DNA of 64,000 bases from Acidobacteriota bacterium (GTDB taxonomy: Bacteria; Acidobacteriota; Terriglobia; Terriglobales; Acidobacteriaceae): positions 86,541 to 150,540 of the forward strand of contig JAFDVR010000007.1 of NCBI GenBank assembly GCA_018268855.1, written 5' to 3'. Below are positions 49,200-59,065 of the stretch, piece after piece. Position 1 is the stretch's first letter. Every line of letters starts with the position of its first letter. The notes below the pieces were generated by a model. The model searched no databases and had not been told where the DNA came from. It worked only from the letters and a program-made list of their open reading frames with translations. The position numbers and the translations under genes are program-made.

Positions 49200-52100
49200 C
49201 TAGAAGAGTATCTTCAGAGCGAACTGTCCTATACGGCCCGGTCCATAGGTGTCGGTGATGACGCCGAAGGACGAACCGCAGCAGGTGGTTCCCGGTGGCT
49301 GGAAGTTGGTCTTGTTCAGCACGTTGTAGAACTGACCGCGGAACTGCGCAGAGACGCCTTCCAGTGGCAGTTTGAACGTTTTGTTCAGAGCAAGATCCAA
49401 TTGATGCAGCGGATCGGCGCGGAACATGCCGTTCGGCGCATTGCCGAAAGGAGTGTCCGGATAGCCAGCAGGCGCAGCAGAATTGGGAGCCAGCGTAGCG
49501 GTCAGGAACGGTGTGCAACCGATGGAAGTTGCGAGCGTGTTATTGCAGAACGCATAGTCCGGACGTCCCGGAACATGCAGACGTTGCGGCTTCGTTCCAG
49601 GAACCACCCATGGGCGGTAATACAATAAGCCGCTGTACGCCGCGCCGAGTGTAGACACCTGGTTATTAGCGGATGCGCTGTACGTTGGCGAAATGGATGC
49701 ACCCGAGCGATCAGTATTGATCGCGCTGAGCTGCCATCCACCGAGCACTGCATCGGTAAAGCTGTTCGCGTGGCCGAGGAAGCGCTTGCCCTTACCCACA
49801 GGGAGGGTCCACACCACACTCAGCACGTTGACCAGCGGACGATCATTCTCTGACGGGCCGTAGTCCTTGCTGGGGTTGTAGAGATCCATCGGTGCCGGCG
49901 AGTGGCCCCACTTGTACTCGAGATTCGCCGACGCCGTATCGAAGGTGCGCGACCATGTGAACGAGTTGAGAACAGTGAGACCAAAAAAGTGCCTCTGTTC
50001 AAAACGGGTCTGCAGGCCATTGTAGTTTCCGCCGCCTGCATTCAGTGTGTAGCTGATGTCCTGCAGCGTGGAAATGGGACGCTTGAACTTTTTGTCAGCT
50101 CCACGACCCAGTGCTGGATTGGCCTGGTTATAGTTGCTCACCACCTGCATTTTTACGCTGTGGTTGCCCACGTAGGAGATGTCGACGATGCGGTTCTTGC
50201 CAAGCTGCTGCTGTACACCCACATACCAGCTCTCCACGTATGGGTCACGATAGTTGCGTGGCACATACGTGATCTGGCTGCGGGAGATGTCATAGGTGGA
50301 AGGATCGATAAAGCCTGCTGGGAAGCCCTGATCGATCGTACGGAAATTGCCCGTCGGCACCTGGTTGTTGTAGCTGTGCGCCGGTACCTGGTTCTGCACC
50401 GTGGCCACGTTCTGCGGGCCGTTGATCGCCAGCACGTCTGCTTCCGCATTGCGTGTGAAGTGGACGTAGCTGATGCCAAAGGCCGCATGGACTACTGTCT
50501 TCTGAGAAGGCGAATAGGCGAGACCCACGCGCGGCATGAAGTTGTTCAGATCGGGATCGATGAGCGTGTGCTCATAGAGGCTGCCGTTCTTGGCTTTAAT
50601 CATCTGCAGCGTAGTGGGCGTGGTGGCCGGATCGAAGTTGGTCTGGTTGTTGTCCTTCTCCCAGAAATGTCCACCGTACTCATAACGCACACCGGCGTTG
50701 ATGGTCAGCTTAGGAAGAATCTTCCAATCGTCCTGAATGAACGCATACTGCGCGTTTGCACGCACATGGACAACGAGGAAGGTAGTGAGTTCCAGCTTGC
50801 TGGGCGCGCCGAAGAAGAAGTCTCCAAGCGTATAGCGGCTAAAGCTGCCTGCGTAGGTCATGCGTCCGAAGAGCGGGTTAGTATCCGCAATCGTCTCGCG
50901 TAGGTGCTGAAACTCATAACCAACTTTCAGGTTATGACGCCCGCGCGGGAAGGAATAGGTGATCTTCGGATTGAGCAGAGACGGATACTGCCACTGCGGG
51001 TTCGTCGCCTGACGACCGAAGGTGGTGTAGCCACTCAACACCTGGCTGACAAGACCGCAGCAGATGCGCGGATCAGTCGGCGTGCCGGGTATGCCAAAGG
51101 TGCGTGGATCGCCAATCGCGGGCGTGTACTTGCCGCCCTTGGTGAAGGAGAAGCCAAGGCGCGCTTCGAGCAAATCGGAAGCTCCGATCTGACGCGTGAG
51201 GCCAAGCGCCACCTGCTGATTGATGATGCGCTGCTTACCGTTGGAAGCACCATCAAGCGGTTCCGGAAGCGTTGGGCCATCGTTGGCATATTCCTTCGAC
51301 TGGCTCAAACGAAGGAAGCTCGACGTGCGTGGGTTCCACTGACCATCAAGACGTACATCGTACTTGTCGAGAAAATCGGTGAAACGCTGCAGCGACGAAT
51401 AGTTGTCGGTAGCGGTGGTCGCTGGAACGCCAGGCGTATTTGGCAGTGGAAAACTCTGCACGATAGCCTTGGCAATCGGCGAGAGAATTGCCGGAGGAAG
51501 CGGTTGATTTGCCGCGTAAGTTAGCCCCGTAAATGGATCCACAACCTTGGTGGAAGCGGAATCGACTGCTGTGGGGCTGACAATGTACTGGCGATCAGTC
51601 AAACGGAATACGTTTGAACGGGCAACACGGGTACGAACCTGGCGAAACCCTTCGTAATCGACAAAGTAGAAGAACTTGTCGCGTTTGATCGGACCGCCTA
51701 TGTTCATACCGAACTGATTTCGGATGAGGGTCGGTTTACCGGTTGGCGATGCGAAGTAGCCTACGGCATTGAGCACGGTATTACGGAGGTATTCGTATAC
51801 TTCGCCATGGATACGGTTGGTGCCTGATTTGAAGGCGGTGTTGATGGTACCACCAGAGGAACGGCCATACTCCGCGCTTTGGTTATTGGTTACAACCGAG
51901 AACTGCGCCACGGAGTTCTGTGAGGGCGAGATGACCTGGTTAGAGAAGCCCTGGTTGGATACGCCGTGCGCGTTGTTGTCCATACCGTCGAGCAAGTAGT
52001 CGTTGTACATCGAACGCTGACCGTTGATGTTGTACGACGCGTCGCGCACGAGGCTGGCGCCGTTGTCATTAATGCCCAGCGGAGCGGGTGTGACGCCGGT

Positions 52101-52580
52101 GGAGAGCGATACGAGATCGGTATAGTTGAGCGTGGGAAGCGGGAAGGCTTCGATCTGCTCGTTGGTGATGATGGTCTGCTTCTGGCTGGATTCCGTCTCG
52201 AGGGTGAGGTCGTTTGCCATAACGGTCACGCTCTCTGTGGAGCCGCCGGTGGCAAGGCTGAGATCGACGCGCTGTGTGGTGCCGATCACGATAGTCACGT
52301 TTTCCGCCGTGGCAGTATTGAAACCTGCCTTGGCGATCTGGACGCGATACTTGCCGACGCGCAGAGTGGGGACCTGGTAGTCGCCATTGCCGTCGGTGGT
52401 ACGCGTGAGGGCCACGCCAGTCGCCACGTTCGTCACGGTGACGGTGGCTCCTGGAATGACCGCGCCGGTGGTATCCGTGGCCTTACCCACGATCGTTCCG
52501 GTTTCAAATTGGGCATAGCACTGCGGTGCAATCAGCCCTATGGCTAACAGCAGCGCGGTGAAGAGACTTCTGATGCGCAT
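49200..52580 (-). CDS. Oar-like TonB-dependent receptor (tandem copy 1)
   Basis: A 1126-residue outer-membrane receptor. Signal peptide residues 1-23 (APQCYAQ), carboxypeptidase-regulatory-like domain (GKATDTTGAVIPGATVTVTN to about 110), plug with EAFPLPTLNYTDLVSLSTG and DGMDNNAHGVSNQGF, then a long barrel finishing in RIGQFALKILF. It is strongly similar over its length to the neighbouring receptor at 52846-56331 (DGMDNNAHG.SNQGFSNQVI, PTLIRNQFG, SFTKGGK), so the two are a tandem duplication. It has its own promoter and structured leader. Ligand unknown; the neighbours (phospholipase, glpD) hint at lipid-derived nutrients but do not prove it. Confidence 0.92.
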   Translation of the reverse strand: MRIRSLFTALLLAIGLIAPQCYAQFETGTIVGKATDTTGAVIPGATVTVTNVATGVALTRTTDGNGDYQVPTLRVGKYRVQIAKAGFNTATAENVTIVIGTTQRVDLSLATGGSTESVTVMANDLTLETESSQKQTIITNEQIEAFPLPTLNYTDLVSLSTGVTPAPLGINDNGASLVRDASYNINGQRSMYNDYLLDGMDNNAHGVSNQGFSNQVISPSQNSVAQFSVVTNNQSAEYGRSSGGTINTAFKSGTNRIHGEVYEYLRNTVLNAVGYFASPTGKPTLIRNQFGMNIGGPIKRDKFFYFVDYEGFRQVRTRVARSNVFRLTDRQYIVSPTAVDSASTKVVDPFTGLTYAANQPLPPAILSPIAKAIVQSFPLPNTPGVPATTATDNYSSLQRFTDFLDKYDVRLDGQWNPRTSSFLRLSQSKEYANDGPTLPEPLDGASNGKQRIINQQVALGLTRQIGASDLLEARLGFSFTKGGKYTPAIGDPRTFGIPGTPTDPRICCGLVSQVLSGYTTFGRQATNPQWQYPSLLNPKITYSFPRGRHNLKVGYEFQHLRETIADTNPLFGRMTYAGSFSRYTLGDFFFGAPSKLELTTFLVVHVRANAQYAFIQDDWKILPKLTINAGVRYEYGGHFWEKDNNQTNFDPATTPTTLQMIKAKNGSLYEHTLIDPDLNNFMPRVGLAYSPSQKTVVHAAFGISYVHFTRNAEADVLAINGPQNVATVQNQVPAHSYNNQVPTGNFRTIDQGFPAGFIDPSTYDISRSQITYVPRNYRDPYVESWYVGVQQQLGKNRIVDISYVGNHSVKMQVVSNYNQANPALGRGADKKFKRPISTLQDISYTLNAGGGNYNGLQTRFEQRHFFGLTVLNSFTWSRTFDTASANLEYKWGHSPAPMDLYNPSKDYGPSENDRPLVNVLSVVWTLPVGKGKRFLGHANSFTDAVLGGWQLSAINTDRSGASISPTYSASANNQVSTLGAAYSGLLYYRPWVVPGTKPQRLHVPGRPDYAFCNNTLATSIGCTPFLTATLAPNSAAPAGYPDTPFGNAPNGMFRADPLHQLDLALNKTFKLPLEGVSAQFRGQFYNVLNKTNFQPPGTTCCGSSFGVITDTYGPGRIGQFALKILF

Positions 52581-52634
52581 GGCGACTCCTTAAGATTCCG
52601 TCCGGGCAAGTGCACGGGCAGGAAGGCAAATGCA

Positions 52635-52708
52635 GAAAGCCGCCCCACAAATAGCACATGCGCCGCAAGTAATTCGCGGCAGGAGGGCTTTTTTGTAGGG
52701 CGGCTTTC
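52635..52708 (-). promoter_or_regulatory. Structured leader of receptor copy 1, with promoter
   Basis: Promoter TTGACA (52762-52757), 18-bp spacer, TAATGT (52738-52733). After 24 bp an arm GAAAGCCGCCC (plus TACA) pairs with GGGCGGCTTTC (plus TGTG) across 44 nt: 15 pairs with one wobble. An inner hairpin GCCGC/GCGGC is at 52662-52680. The distal arm is followed by TGCATTT. The same GAAAGCCGCCC arm occurs in the leader of copy 2. Confidence 0.7.
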
Positions 52709-52796
52709 TCTTGGACTTTTGCCGCAATTTGAACATTAGGTGGACGGAAGGGGGATTGTCAATGGGAAATATAACCCGATTGGTTCGGTCTTGAAA

Positions 52797-52830
52797 TGCG
52801 AAAGCCACGGCAGGAGCCGTGGCTTTCGCA
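52797..52830 (-). terminator. Terminator of receptor copy 2
   Basis: 15-bp perfect stem (TGCGAAAGCCACGGC/GCCGTGGCTTTCGCA) with an AGGA loop, 16 bp after the stop of the gene ending at 52846. Confidence 0.8.
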
Positions 52831-52845
52831 TACATCGTGTGTTGG

Positions 52846-55800
52846 CTAGAAGAGCAGCTTGAGAGCACCCTGCCCTTCGCGGGCAGCGTAGGTGCTGTTG
52901 ATGCGTCCGAAAGAGGCAGCGCAGCAGCTCATACCTGGATTGGTGAAGTTGGTCTTGTTCAGCACGTTGTAATACGACGCACGGAACTGGATCTTGAGCT
53001 TCTCCCAGGGAAGGCTGAACGTCTTGTTGAGGGTTACATCCAGGGTATTGCGTGACGGTCCGCGAAGGAAACCGTTGGGCACAGTGCCGCGTGGATCGTT
53101 ATAACTTGGATCGGTGCTGGCCACCGGTACGCCCTGTGGAGCGTTTTTCGGAATCTGATCCGCATCTGTCGCAGGGCGAGTCGGATGCACATTGAACTGA
53201 ACATTGCAACCTGAATAAAGCACGTTGGTGTCACTTTGAGTTCCCGTGTTGCAGAAAATTCTGTCGGGGAAATACGGCTGGTAGACGCGCTTTTTCGCGA
53301 CTCTCCGGCCATGAGGAGTGTTTTCGAGGAAGTATGGGCGGTACTGTACGTTTCCAGTGTCGGAGAGCAGAGGCAGAGGGGCACCACCCAGGTTCGAGTT
53401 TGGAGAAAGTGCCGCGCCATCATAGTAGGTGTTGATGGCTGAAAGGGTCCATCCACCGATAGCGGCATCCAGCCAGTGATTGGCGTGCTTGAACAAGGCC
53501 TTTCCACGTCCGATTGGTAGCCTCCAGACCAGGCTGGCTACATCGACGATGGGACGATCGAAGTTTCCTGCGCCATAATCCTTTGATTGCGGAGCATAGA
53601 TGTCCGTAGATGAGGCCGAGTGGCCATAGGATGACTCCAGCGGACCGGAGACGTTCTCAAATTCACGCGACCAAGTGAACGAATTCAGGAAGGTCACGCC
53701 GTAGAAGTTACGCTGCTCAAAGCGGGCCTGCAGGCCATTATAGTTGCCCAGACCGTTGTTGTAGCTCATGACCACATCGCCGATGTTCTGGTACGGCCGC
53801 TTCCAACGGCCTTTGTTCCGTCCTCCGGTTTCCTGGCCCAGGTCAGGATTGCGCTGGTTGAAGATAGCGACCTGTTGCAGCTTGAGGCTGTGGTTGCCCA
53901 CATAAGCGATATCGACTACACGGTTTTTGCCAACGCTCGCCTGGAAACCCAGATACCAGCTCTGGACATACGGATCTTTGTAGTCGCGCGGCACGTATGC
54001 CAACTGCGAGGTGAACAGGTCGAAGTTCTCTGGAGCAGCCATGCCGATGGGGTAGCCCTGATCCAGCGAACTATAGGAGGGGCTCGGGACCAGGCCCTGG
54101 TCCCTTAGCGTTGACGTAAAGTACCGCGGCACCTGCAACAGTACACGCTGGTTCACTTGAGGACCGTTGACTGCAAGATTATCCACTTCACCCGAACGGG
54201 TGTAGTGCACATAACCGATACCGTAACCACCGTGAATGACCAGTTTACTGATCGGCGCAAACGAAAGACCGATGCGGGGCATGAAATCGTTGTAGTCGGG
54301 ATCGATCAACTGGCGATCATAGGCGCTGCCGTTCTTGGCCCGAAGGACCTGGCCAGTAATTGGCGTGTTGATTGGATCGTAGTTGGTAAGACGATTGTCT
54401 TTCTCGTAAAAGTGCGATGTGTACTCGTAGCGGACACCGAGATTCAGGGTCAGCTTGGGAAGGATCTTCCAATCGTCCTGGAAGAACGCCGCGTGACCGC
54501 CCTGGCGGATATGGGCGATATAGAAAGTAGACATATCGAGCTCGCTGGGAGCGCCGAAGAAAAAGTCCGAATACACATTGTAGCTATACGATCCGCCGAA
54601 GGTCATCGAGCCATAGATTGGGTTGACGTCCTGAACGCTCTGCCGGAGATAGCCCATCTCATAGCCGACCTTCAGATTGTGATGACCGAGCAGCCATGAG
54701 TACGTGACCTTCGGATTGAGGAAGAAAGGATACTGCCACTGCGGGTTGGTCGCCTGACGTCCGTAGGTGCAGCAGCCGGTGATGGATATCGTGGTCAAGC
54801 CGCCCCAGACGCGAGGATCCGTCGGAAGGCCCTTGATACCGAAGGTGCGAGGATCTCCCAGACCATAAGGGTTTTTTCCGCCCTTGGTGAAGGAAACGCC
54901 GAGACGGGCTTCGAGCAACTGGGAGGCACCGATCTGACGGGTAAGGCCAAGAGCCACCTGTTGATTGATTACGCGGAGGTAGCCGTTCTTCGCGCCCTCA
55001 ATCGGCGGAGGAAGTGATGGGCCATCCAGCGCATGCTCCTTCGACTGGCTCACACGGAGGAAGCTCGACATACGCGGCGTCCACTGCGCGTCGAGACGAA
55101 TGTCTTCCTTGTCCAGGCTGTTGACGAACCGCTGCGTGTAAACGTAGTTCACCGACACCGAGTTATAGCCGTTGACAAAATTGTTGGGTAAGGGAATCTG
55201 ATCCATAATCGCGGACGCAATCGGAGAAACAACAGACCGCGGCAACGGGCGTTGCGATGGATACTCCGCACCGGTGAATGGATTGATCACATGCGTGTTG
55301 ACGCTTGTGTTCGGGCTGGTAATGAACTGGTGATGGGCCGCGGTGAGCGTGTTCGCCTGGTTCACGACATTACGCACCTGACGGTAGCCTTCATAGTCGC
55401 CGAAGATAAAGAACTTGTCATGCTTGATGGGGCCGCCGATCTGACCGCCGAACTGATTGCGAATAAGAGTAACCTTGTTACCGGCATCGGCACCGGCAGC
55501 CGGCTTGAACCAGCCATTTGCGTTCAAAAACGTATTGCGGTAGTACTCATATGCCTGCCCGTGAATCTTGTTCGTGCCCTGCTTGAAAGCGGTATTGATC
55601 GTGCCGCCTGCCGAACGGCCATACTCAGCACTTGGCAGCGTGGTCACGATCGAGAACTGCGAGATCGAGCTGTACGGCGGATTGATGACCTGGTTGGAGA
55701 AGCCCTGGTTCGACGTGCCGTGCGCATTATTGTCCATACCATCCAACAGATAGTTGTTGAAGGTGGAGCGCTGACCGTTGATGTTGAAAGAGCCTTCACG

Positions 55801-56331
55801 CGTCATGCTTGTAGTGCCAAGATCTTCACTGGCAGGAGCAGACTGCGCGCCCGCCGATAGCGTCACCAAATCGCTGTAGTTCAGATTAATAATCGGGAAG
55901 TTCTCAATCTGCTCAGTCGTGATGATCTGCTGCTTCTGCGAGGTTTCCGTTTCGAGCACCAGGTCACTGGCCTCAACCGTGACAGTATCAGCCGCATGGC
56001 CAACACCCATCGTCAGATTGATACGCTGGTTGGTGCCGATGGCGAGGTTCACGTTTTCCGTGATCGCCGTGTCAAAGCCTTCCTTGGTCGCCACAACGCG
56101 ATATACGCCATTACGCAAAGCTGGGACGTTGTACTCGCCCGCATCGTTCGTCTGACGGGTGATCGCCACGCCTGTTTCTGTATTGGTTACGGTAACCGTC
56201 GCGCCTGGAATGACAGCTCCGGTCGAGTCGGTCACTTTACCGAGCAGCGAAGCTGTTTCGAACTGGGCATAGACCCCTCTGGCGCCTAACGTAAGCAGCG
56301 CAACCAGAAGAAGCAGTTTCATGAATCGCAT
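52846..56331 (-). CDS. Oar-like TonB-dependent receptor (tandem copy 2)
   Basis: A 1161-residue receptor starting at ATG 56331 (MRFMKLLLLVALLTLG), 11 bases after GGAGG; the open frame upstream covers the leader and is not coding. Signal peptide ends GVYAQ. The regulatory domain GKVTDSTGAVIPGATVTVTN, plug (ENFPIINLNYSDLVTLSAG, DGMDNNAHGTSNQGF) and barrel ending QGALKLLF follow the same plan as copy 1. Differences concentrate in the barrel C-terminal third, as expected for ligand divergence. Own promoter and structured leader. Confidence 0.92.
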   Translation of the reverse strand: MRFMKLLLLVALLTLGARGVYAQFETASLLGKVTDSTGAVIPGATVTVTNTETGVAITRQTNDAGEYNVPALRNGVYRVVATKEGFDTAITENVNLAIGTNQRINLTMGVGHAADTVTVEASDLVLETETSQKQQIITTEQIENFPIINLNYSDLVTLSAGAQSAPASEDLGTTSMTREGSFNINGQRSTFNNYLLDGMDNNAHGTSNQGFSNQVINPPYSSISQFSIVTTLPSAEYGRSAGGTINTAFKQGTNKIHGQAYEYYRNTFLNANGWFKPAAGADAGNKVTLIRNQFGGQIGGPIKHDKFFIFGDYEGYRQVRNVVNQANTLTAAHHQFITSPNTSVNTHVINPFTGAEYPSQRPLPRSVVSPIASAIMDQIPLPNNFVNGYNSVSVNYVYTQRFVNSLDKEDIRLDAQWTPRMSSFLRVSQSKEHALDGPSLPPPIEGAKNGYLRVINQQVALGLTRQIGASQLLEARLGVSFTKGGKNPYGLGDPRTFGIKGLPTDPRVWGGLTTISITGCCTYGRQATNPQWQYPFFLNPKVTYSWLLGHHNLKVGYEMGYLRQSVQDVNPIYGSMTFGGSYSYNVYSDFFFGAPSELDMSTFYIAHIRQGGHAAFFQDDWKILPKLTLNLGVRYEYTSHFYEKDNRLTNYDPINTPITGQVLRAKNGSAYDRQLIDPDYNDFMPRIGLSFAPISKLVIHGGYGIGYVHYTRSGEVDNLAVNGPQVNQRVLLQVPRYFTSTLRDQGLVPSPSYSSLDQGYPIGMAAPENFDLFTSQLAYVPRDYKDPYVQSWYLGFQASVGKNRVVDIAYVGNHSLKLQQVAIFNQRNPDLGQETGGRNKGRWKRPYQNIGDVVMSYNNGLGNYNGLQARFEQRNFYGVTFLNSFTWSREFENVSGPLESSYGHSASSTDIYAPQSKDYGAGNFDRPIVDVASLVWRLPIGRGKALFKHANHWLDAAIGGWTLSAINTYYDGAALSPNSNLGGAPLPLLSDTGNVQYRPYFLENTPHGRRVAKKRVYQPYFPDRIFCNTGTQSDTNVLYSGCNVQFNVHPTRPATDADQIPKNAPQGVPVASTDPSYNDPRGTVPNGFLRGPSRNTLDVTLNKTFSLPWEKLKIQFRASYYNVLNKTNFTNPGMSCCAASFGRINSTYAAREGQGALKLLF

Positions 56332-56415
56332 GTCGGGTCTGACCTCCAAAGTCTTGGTGCAAATGGATCGTTTTTGCAAGCGCAGAGCGAGCTTTCGCAC
56401 GTTCCTGCGATGCAA

Positions 56416-56505
56416 AAAGCCGCCCGTAACCTGAGCGCCAACTGTCTCTGATTCGGCGTCGAAGCGCAGAACGTACAGCTGTGCTCTCAGATTAGGGGCG
56501 GCTTT
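56416..56505 (-). promoter_or_regulatory. Structured leader of receptor copy 2, with promoter
   Basis: Promoter TTGACA (56561-56556), 18-bp spacer, TACTGT (56537-56532). After 26 bp the arm AAAGCCGCCC pairs with GGGCGGCTTT across 70 nt, extended inward by 3 and then 5 pairs (CTGAG/CTCAG) past two mismatches. The distal arm ends in a run of five T followed by GC, making a terminator-like structure about 85 bp before the start codon. The rest of the 56332-56654 gap shows no gene. Confidence 0.7.
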
Positions 56506-56654
56506 CTCTATATTCTGTACCGCGCGAAAGAACAGTAGCAACCGCGAGTAAATGTTGTCAACCAAACTCTTTTGTGTGGACCGGAAATAGCATCCAGCCA
56601 TGCGCAGGAAACGGCAAATTCAAACGAAATGGCTTGAATTTCCCCGTAAATAGA

Positions 56655-57266
56655 CTAAAGCACCCAAAGGCTGGGATCACTGAGCGAAACAGCATCCACG
56701 CCGGCTTTAACCAGGACCTCCACCTGCTGGAGATCGCTCAGCAGCCCGCCAGCGATCACATGCAGGGCCGGATGGCTCGAGCGGATACGTTCAATAACCA
56801 GAGGAGCGGCAACGGCTGGCAGAAGCTCGATAGCATCCGGCTGGAAGTGTGCAAGGAAGCGGCGGCCAGCTTCCACAGCGGCGGAATCGATCGTGAAGGT
56901 GCGCAGCACAGAGATAAGCCCGTTGGCCCGGGCGGCCCGTAGCGTCTCGTGGTGCGTGGAAATGATGCCTGCAGCCCCGCACAGGGACAGGTATTCCACA
57001 GCGGCAGCATCGCGCGAGAGGCCCTGTAATAGATCGGCATTGACCAGTGGCAGCTTGCCCGCATCGCGTACGGCCTTGATCATGCGGCCAAGATTGACTG
57101 GATTTCCAAATAGCAGATAGATGATGCGCACCGGAGATTTAAGTGCGGCATTGAGGGTATCTTCACTGCGCACAGCCGCGATAATCCGCGAATGGCTCAT
57201 AATTTCGACCCACTGGGCCTTATCACGCGGCTCGGCGTACTCTTTTTTTTCTTTGTCGCGGCTCAT
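56655..57266 (-). CDS. glpP: Glycerol-3-phosphate-responsive antiterminator
   Basis: A 203-residue GlpP-family protein with a charged N-terminal extension of about 20 residues. The TIM-like core has SRIIAAVRSEDTLNAALKS, IIYLLFGNPVNLGRMIKAV, HETLRAARANGLISVLRTFTIDSAAVE, AIELLPAVAAPLV and HVIAGGLLSDLQQVEVLVKAGVDAVSLSDPSLW, all diagnostic. In Bacillus, GlpP with glycerol-3-phosphate binds the leader of glpD mRNA and prevents early termination. The matching glpD lies 8 kb away on the same strand, with a candidate leader hairpin. Distance argues for action in trans. Confidence 0.93.
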   Translation of the reverse strand: MSRDKEKKEYAEPRDKAQWVEIMSHSRIIAAVRSEDTLNAALKSPVRIIYLLFGNPVNLGRMIKAVRDAGKLPLVNADLLQGLSRDAAAVEYLSLCGAAGIISTHHETLRAARANGLISVLRTFTIDSAAVEAGRRFLAHFQPDAIELLPAVAAPLVIERIRSSHPALHVIAGGLLSDLQQVEVLVKAGVDAVSLSDPSLWVL

Positions 57267-57424
57267 GAATGGTTCTATACACCATACTCCTCCTGAGCTC
57301 CCAGGCGGGTGGATAGCGCTTCACGTGGTGCCTATACGAGGGCCATCCCATAAAGCCTTGGAATCCACAAACCCAAAACTCCGGCATGAAAGGCGTTATC
57401 CTCTAGGGCAAAGGAAAAACGAAG

Positions 57425-58909
57425 ATGTTGTTGGCTGTAGCTGCTCTTTCCGCAATCAATTTTGTTTGTCTGGTGTTGTTGCTCATGCGCCGTTCAGTCG
57501 GTTCTGCTGTTGATCCGCGACTGGCGCAGTTGCCAGATGCGATGGTGCAGATGCAGGCGCGCATAGAAGCGCTGGATGGCACTCTGCGCAACAGCATTGG
57601 CGATCTGCGCCGCGAACAGGCACATGCATCCGAACAGGCCCGCGAAGCTGCCAGCCGCTCCGCACAGCAACTGCGCGAAGAAGTGCTGGGAAACATTACT
57701 AACCTCGGCAATACGCTGCGCACCGGTTTTGATGGATTCCGTTCCGATAATTCAAAGGCTGGCGAGACGCTGCGCACAACCGTGGACAATCAGCTTGCCG
57801 CACTCGGTCAGCGCCTCAGCAGCTTCATCAGCGAGGTGAACGCGCAGCAAGTCAAGGCGCAGGAGACGCTGCACTCGCGATTGAACGAATTAGGTGAAAA
57901 GCAGAACGTGCGTCTGGACCAGCTCGGCGTGCAGCAGCGCGATGCGCTCGATCGACTCAACCAGCAAAACGCCGCCAAGCTGGAAGAAATGCGCGTCACA
58001 GTGGATGAAAAGCTGCACGCCACACTCGAAACAAGGCTTACGCAAAGCTTCGGCACTGTCTCCGATCAGTTACAGAAGGTGTCCACTGGCTTGGGCGAAA
58101 TGAAAGATATCGCTACCAGTGTGGGCGATCTGAAGAAAGTATTCTCCAACGTGAAATCACGCGGCATCGTCGGCGAGTTCCAGCTCGGTATGCAGTTGGA
58201 GCAGATGTTCTCGCCCGAGCAATATGTGAAGAATGCGCGCATCAAGCAGGGCTCCCTGGAAACCGTGGAATATGCGCTGAAGTTCCCCAACGGTGAACCC
58301 GACGGCGTGCTGCTGCCTATCGACGCGAAGTTTCCACGCGAAGACTGGGAGCGCCTGGAGAGCGCCTATGAGAGCGGCTCGGCTGAGGACATTGCAAAGG
58401 CAGGCGCTGCGTTTGAACGCACCATCCGCGCCGAAGGCAAACGTATTTGCGAAAAGTACATTGAAGAGCCTACAACGCTGCCGCACGCAATTATGTTTCT
58501 GCCAACGGAAGCGCTCTACGCAGAAGTGGTCCGTCGTCCAGGACTGCAATCGGAAGTGCAGCAGAAGTGCCGCGTCACCATTGCCGGTCCATCCACCTTT
58601 ATGGCCATCCTTACCAGCTTCCAGATGGGTTTCCATACCATCGCACTGGAAAAGAAAGGCAATGAAGTATGGAAAGTGCTGGCGAACGTAAAGACGGAAT
58701 TCGGCAAGTTTGAGACGCTGATGACAAAGGTCGAAGACAACGTCGGCAAAGTACAGAAGAGCCTCTCCGACATCGGCGTACGCACACGCGCGATCAATCG
58801 CAATCTCCGCAATGTGACAGAGCTGCCAAGCGGTGAGAGCACATCGCCACTTGCAGCACTGGAGGAGTTCGCAAATGTTGCGCCGCTGCTGGCAGCAAGT
58901 GAGGAGTAG
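57425..58909 (+). CDS. rmuC: RmuC-family DNA recombination protein
   Basis: A 494-residue protein with an N-terminal membrane helix (residues 1-21), a long coiled coil (about 35-215, many Gln/Glu/Arg heptads) and the RmuC nuclease-like domain. The latter has KSRGIVGEFQLGMQLEQM, NGEPDGVLLPIDAKFPREDW (acidic DAK motif of the restriction-endonuclease fold), FLPTEALYAEVV and VTIAGPSTFMAILTSFQMGFH. RmuC limits DNA inversions and rearrangements. The length and architecture are normal. Monocistronic, divergent from glpP. Confidence 0.95.
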   Translation: MLLAVAALSAINFVCLVLLLMRRSVGSAVDPRLAQLPDAMVQMQARIEALDGTLRNSIGDLRREQAHASEQAREAASRSAQQLREEVLGNITNLGNTLRTGFDGFRSDNSKAGETLRTTVDNQLAALGQRLSSFISEVNAQQVKAQETLHSRLNELGEKQNVRLDQLGVQQRDALDRLNQQNAAKLEEMRVTVDEKLHATLETRLTQSFGTVSDQLQKVSTGLGEMKDIATSVGDLKKVFSNVKSRGIVGEFQLGMQLEQMFSPEQYVKNARIKQGSLETVEYALKFPNGEPDGVLLPIDAKFPREDWERLESAYESGSAEDIAKAGAAFERTIRAEGKRICEKYIEEPTTLPHAIMFLPTEALYAEVVRRPGLQSEVQQKCRVTIAGPSTFMAILTSFQMGFHTIALEKKGNEVWKVLANVKTEFGKFETLMTKVEDNVGKVQKSLSDIGVRTRAINRNLRNVTELPSGESTSPLAALEEFANVAPLLAASEE

Positions 58910-59065
58910 ACGAGCAGAGCAATGGGCTCGCCTAAACAAGTGGGCCCATCTCAAATATTCGTCAATCTACCATCGCAATTACTTGAAAACATGAAACGAC
59001 GTCGTGGAATGCCATTTCTCGCTACTACATTGCTGTGTTCCCAGCACGGAACGCATACCCTGGCT

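Noticed and set aside
52797..52830. Fifth member of the leader-element family
   Set aside because: Despite the similar GAAAGCC arm it is a simple 15-bp hairpin with a 4-nt loop directly after a stop codon, so it is a terminator.
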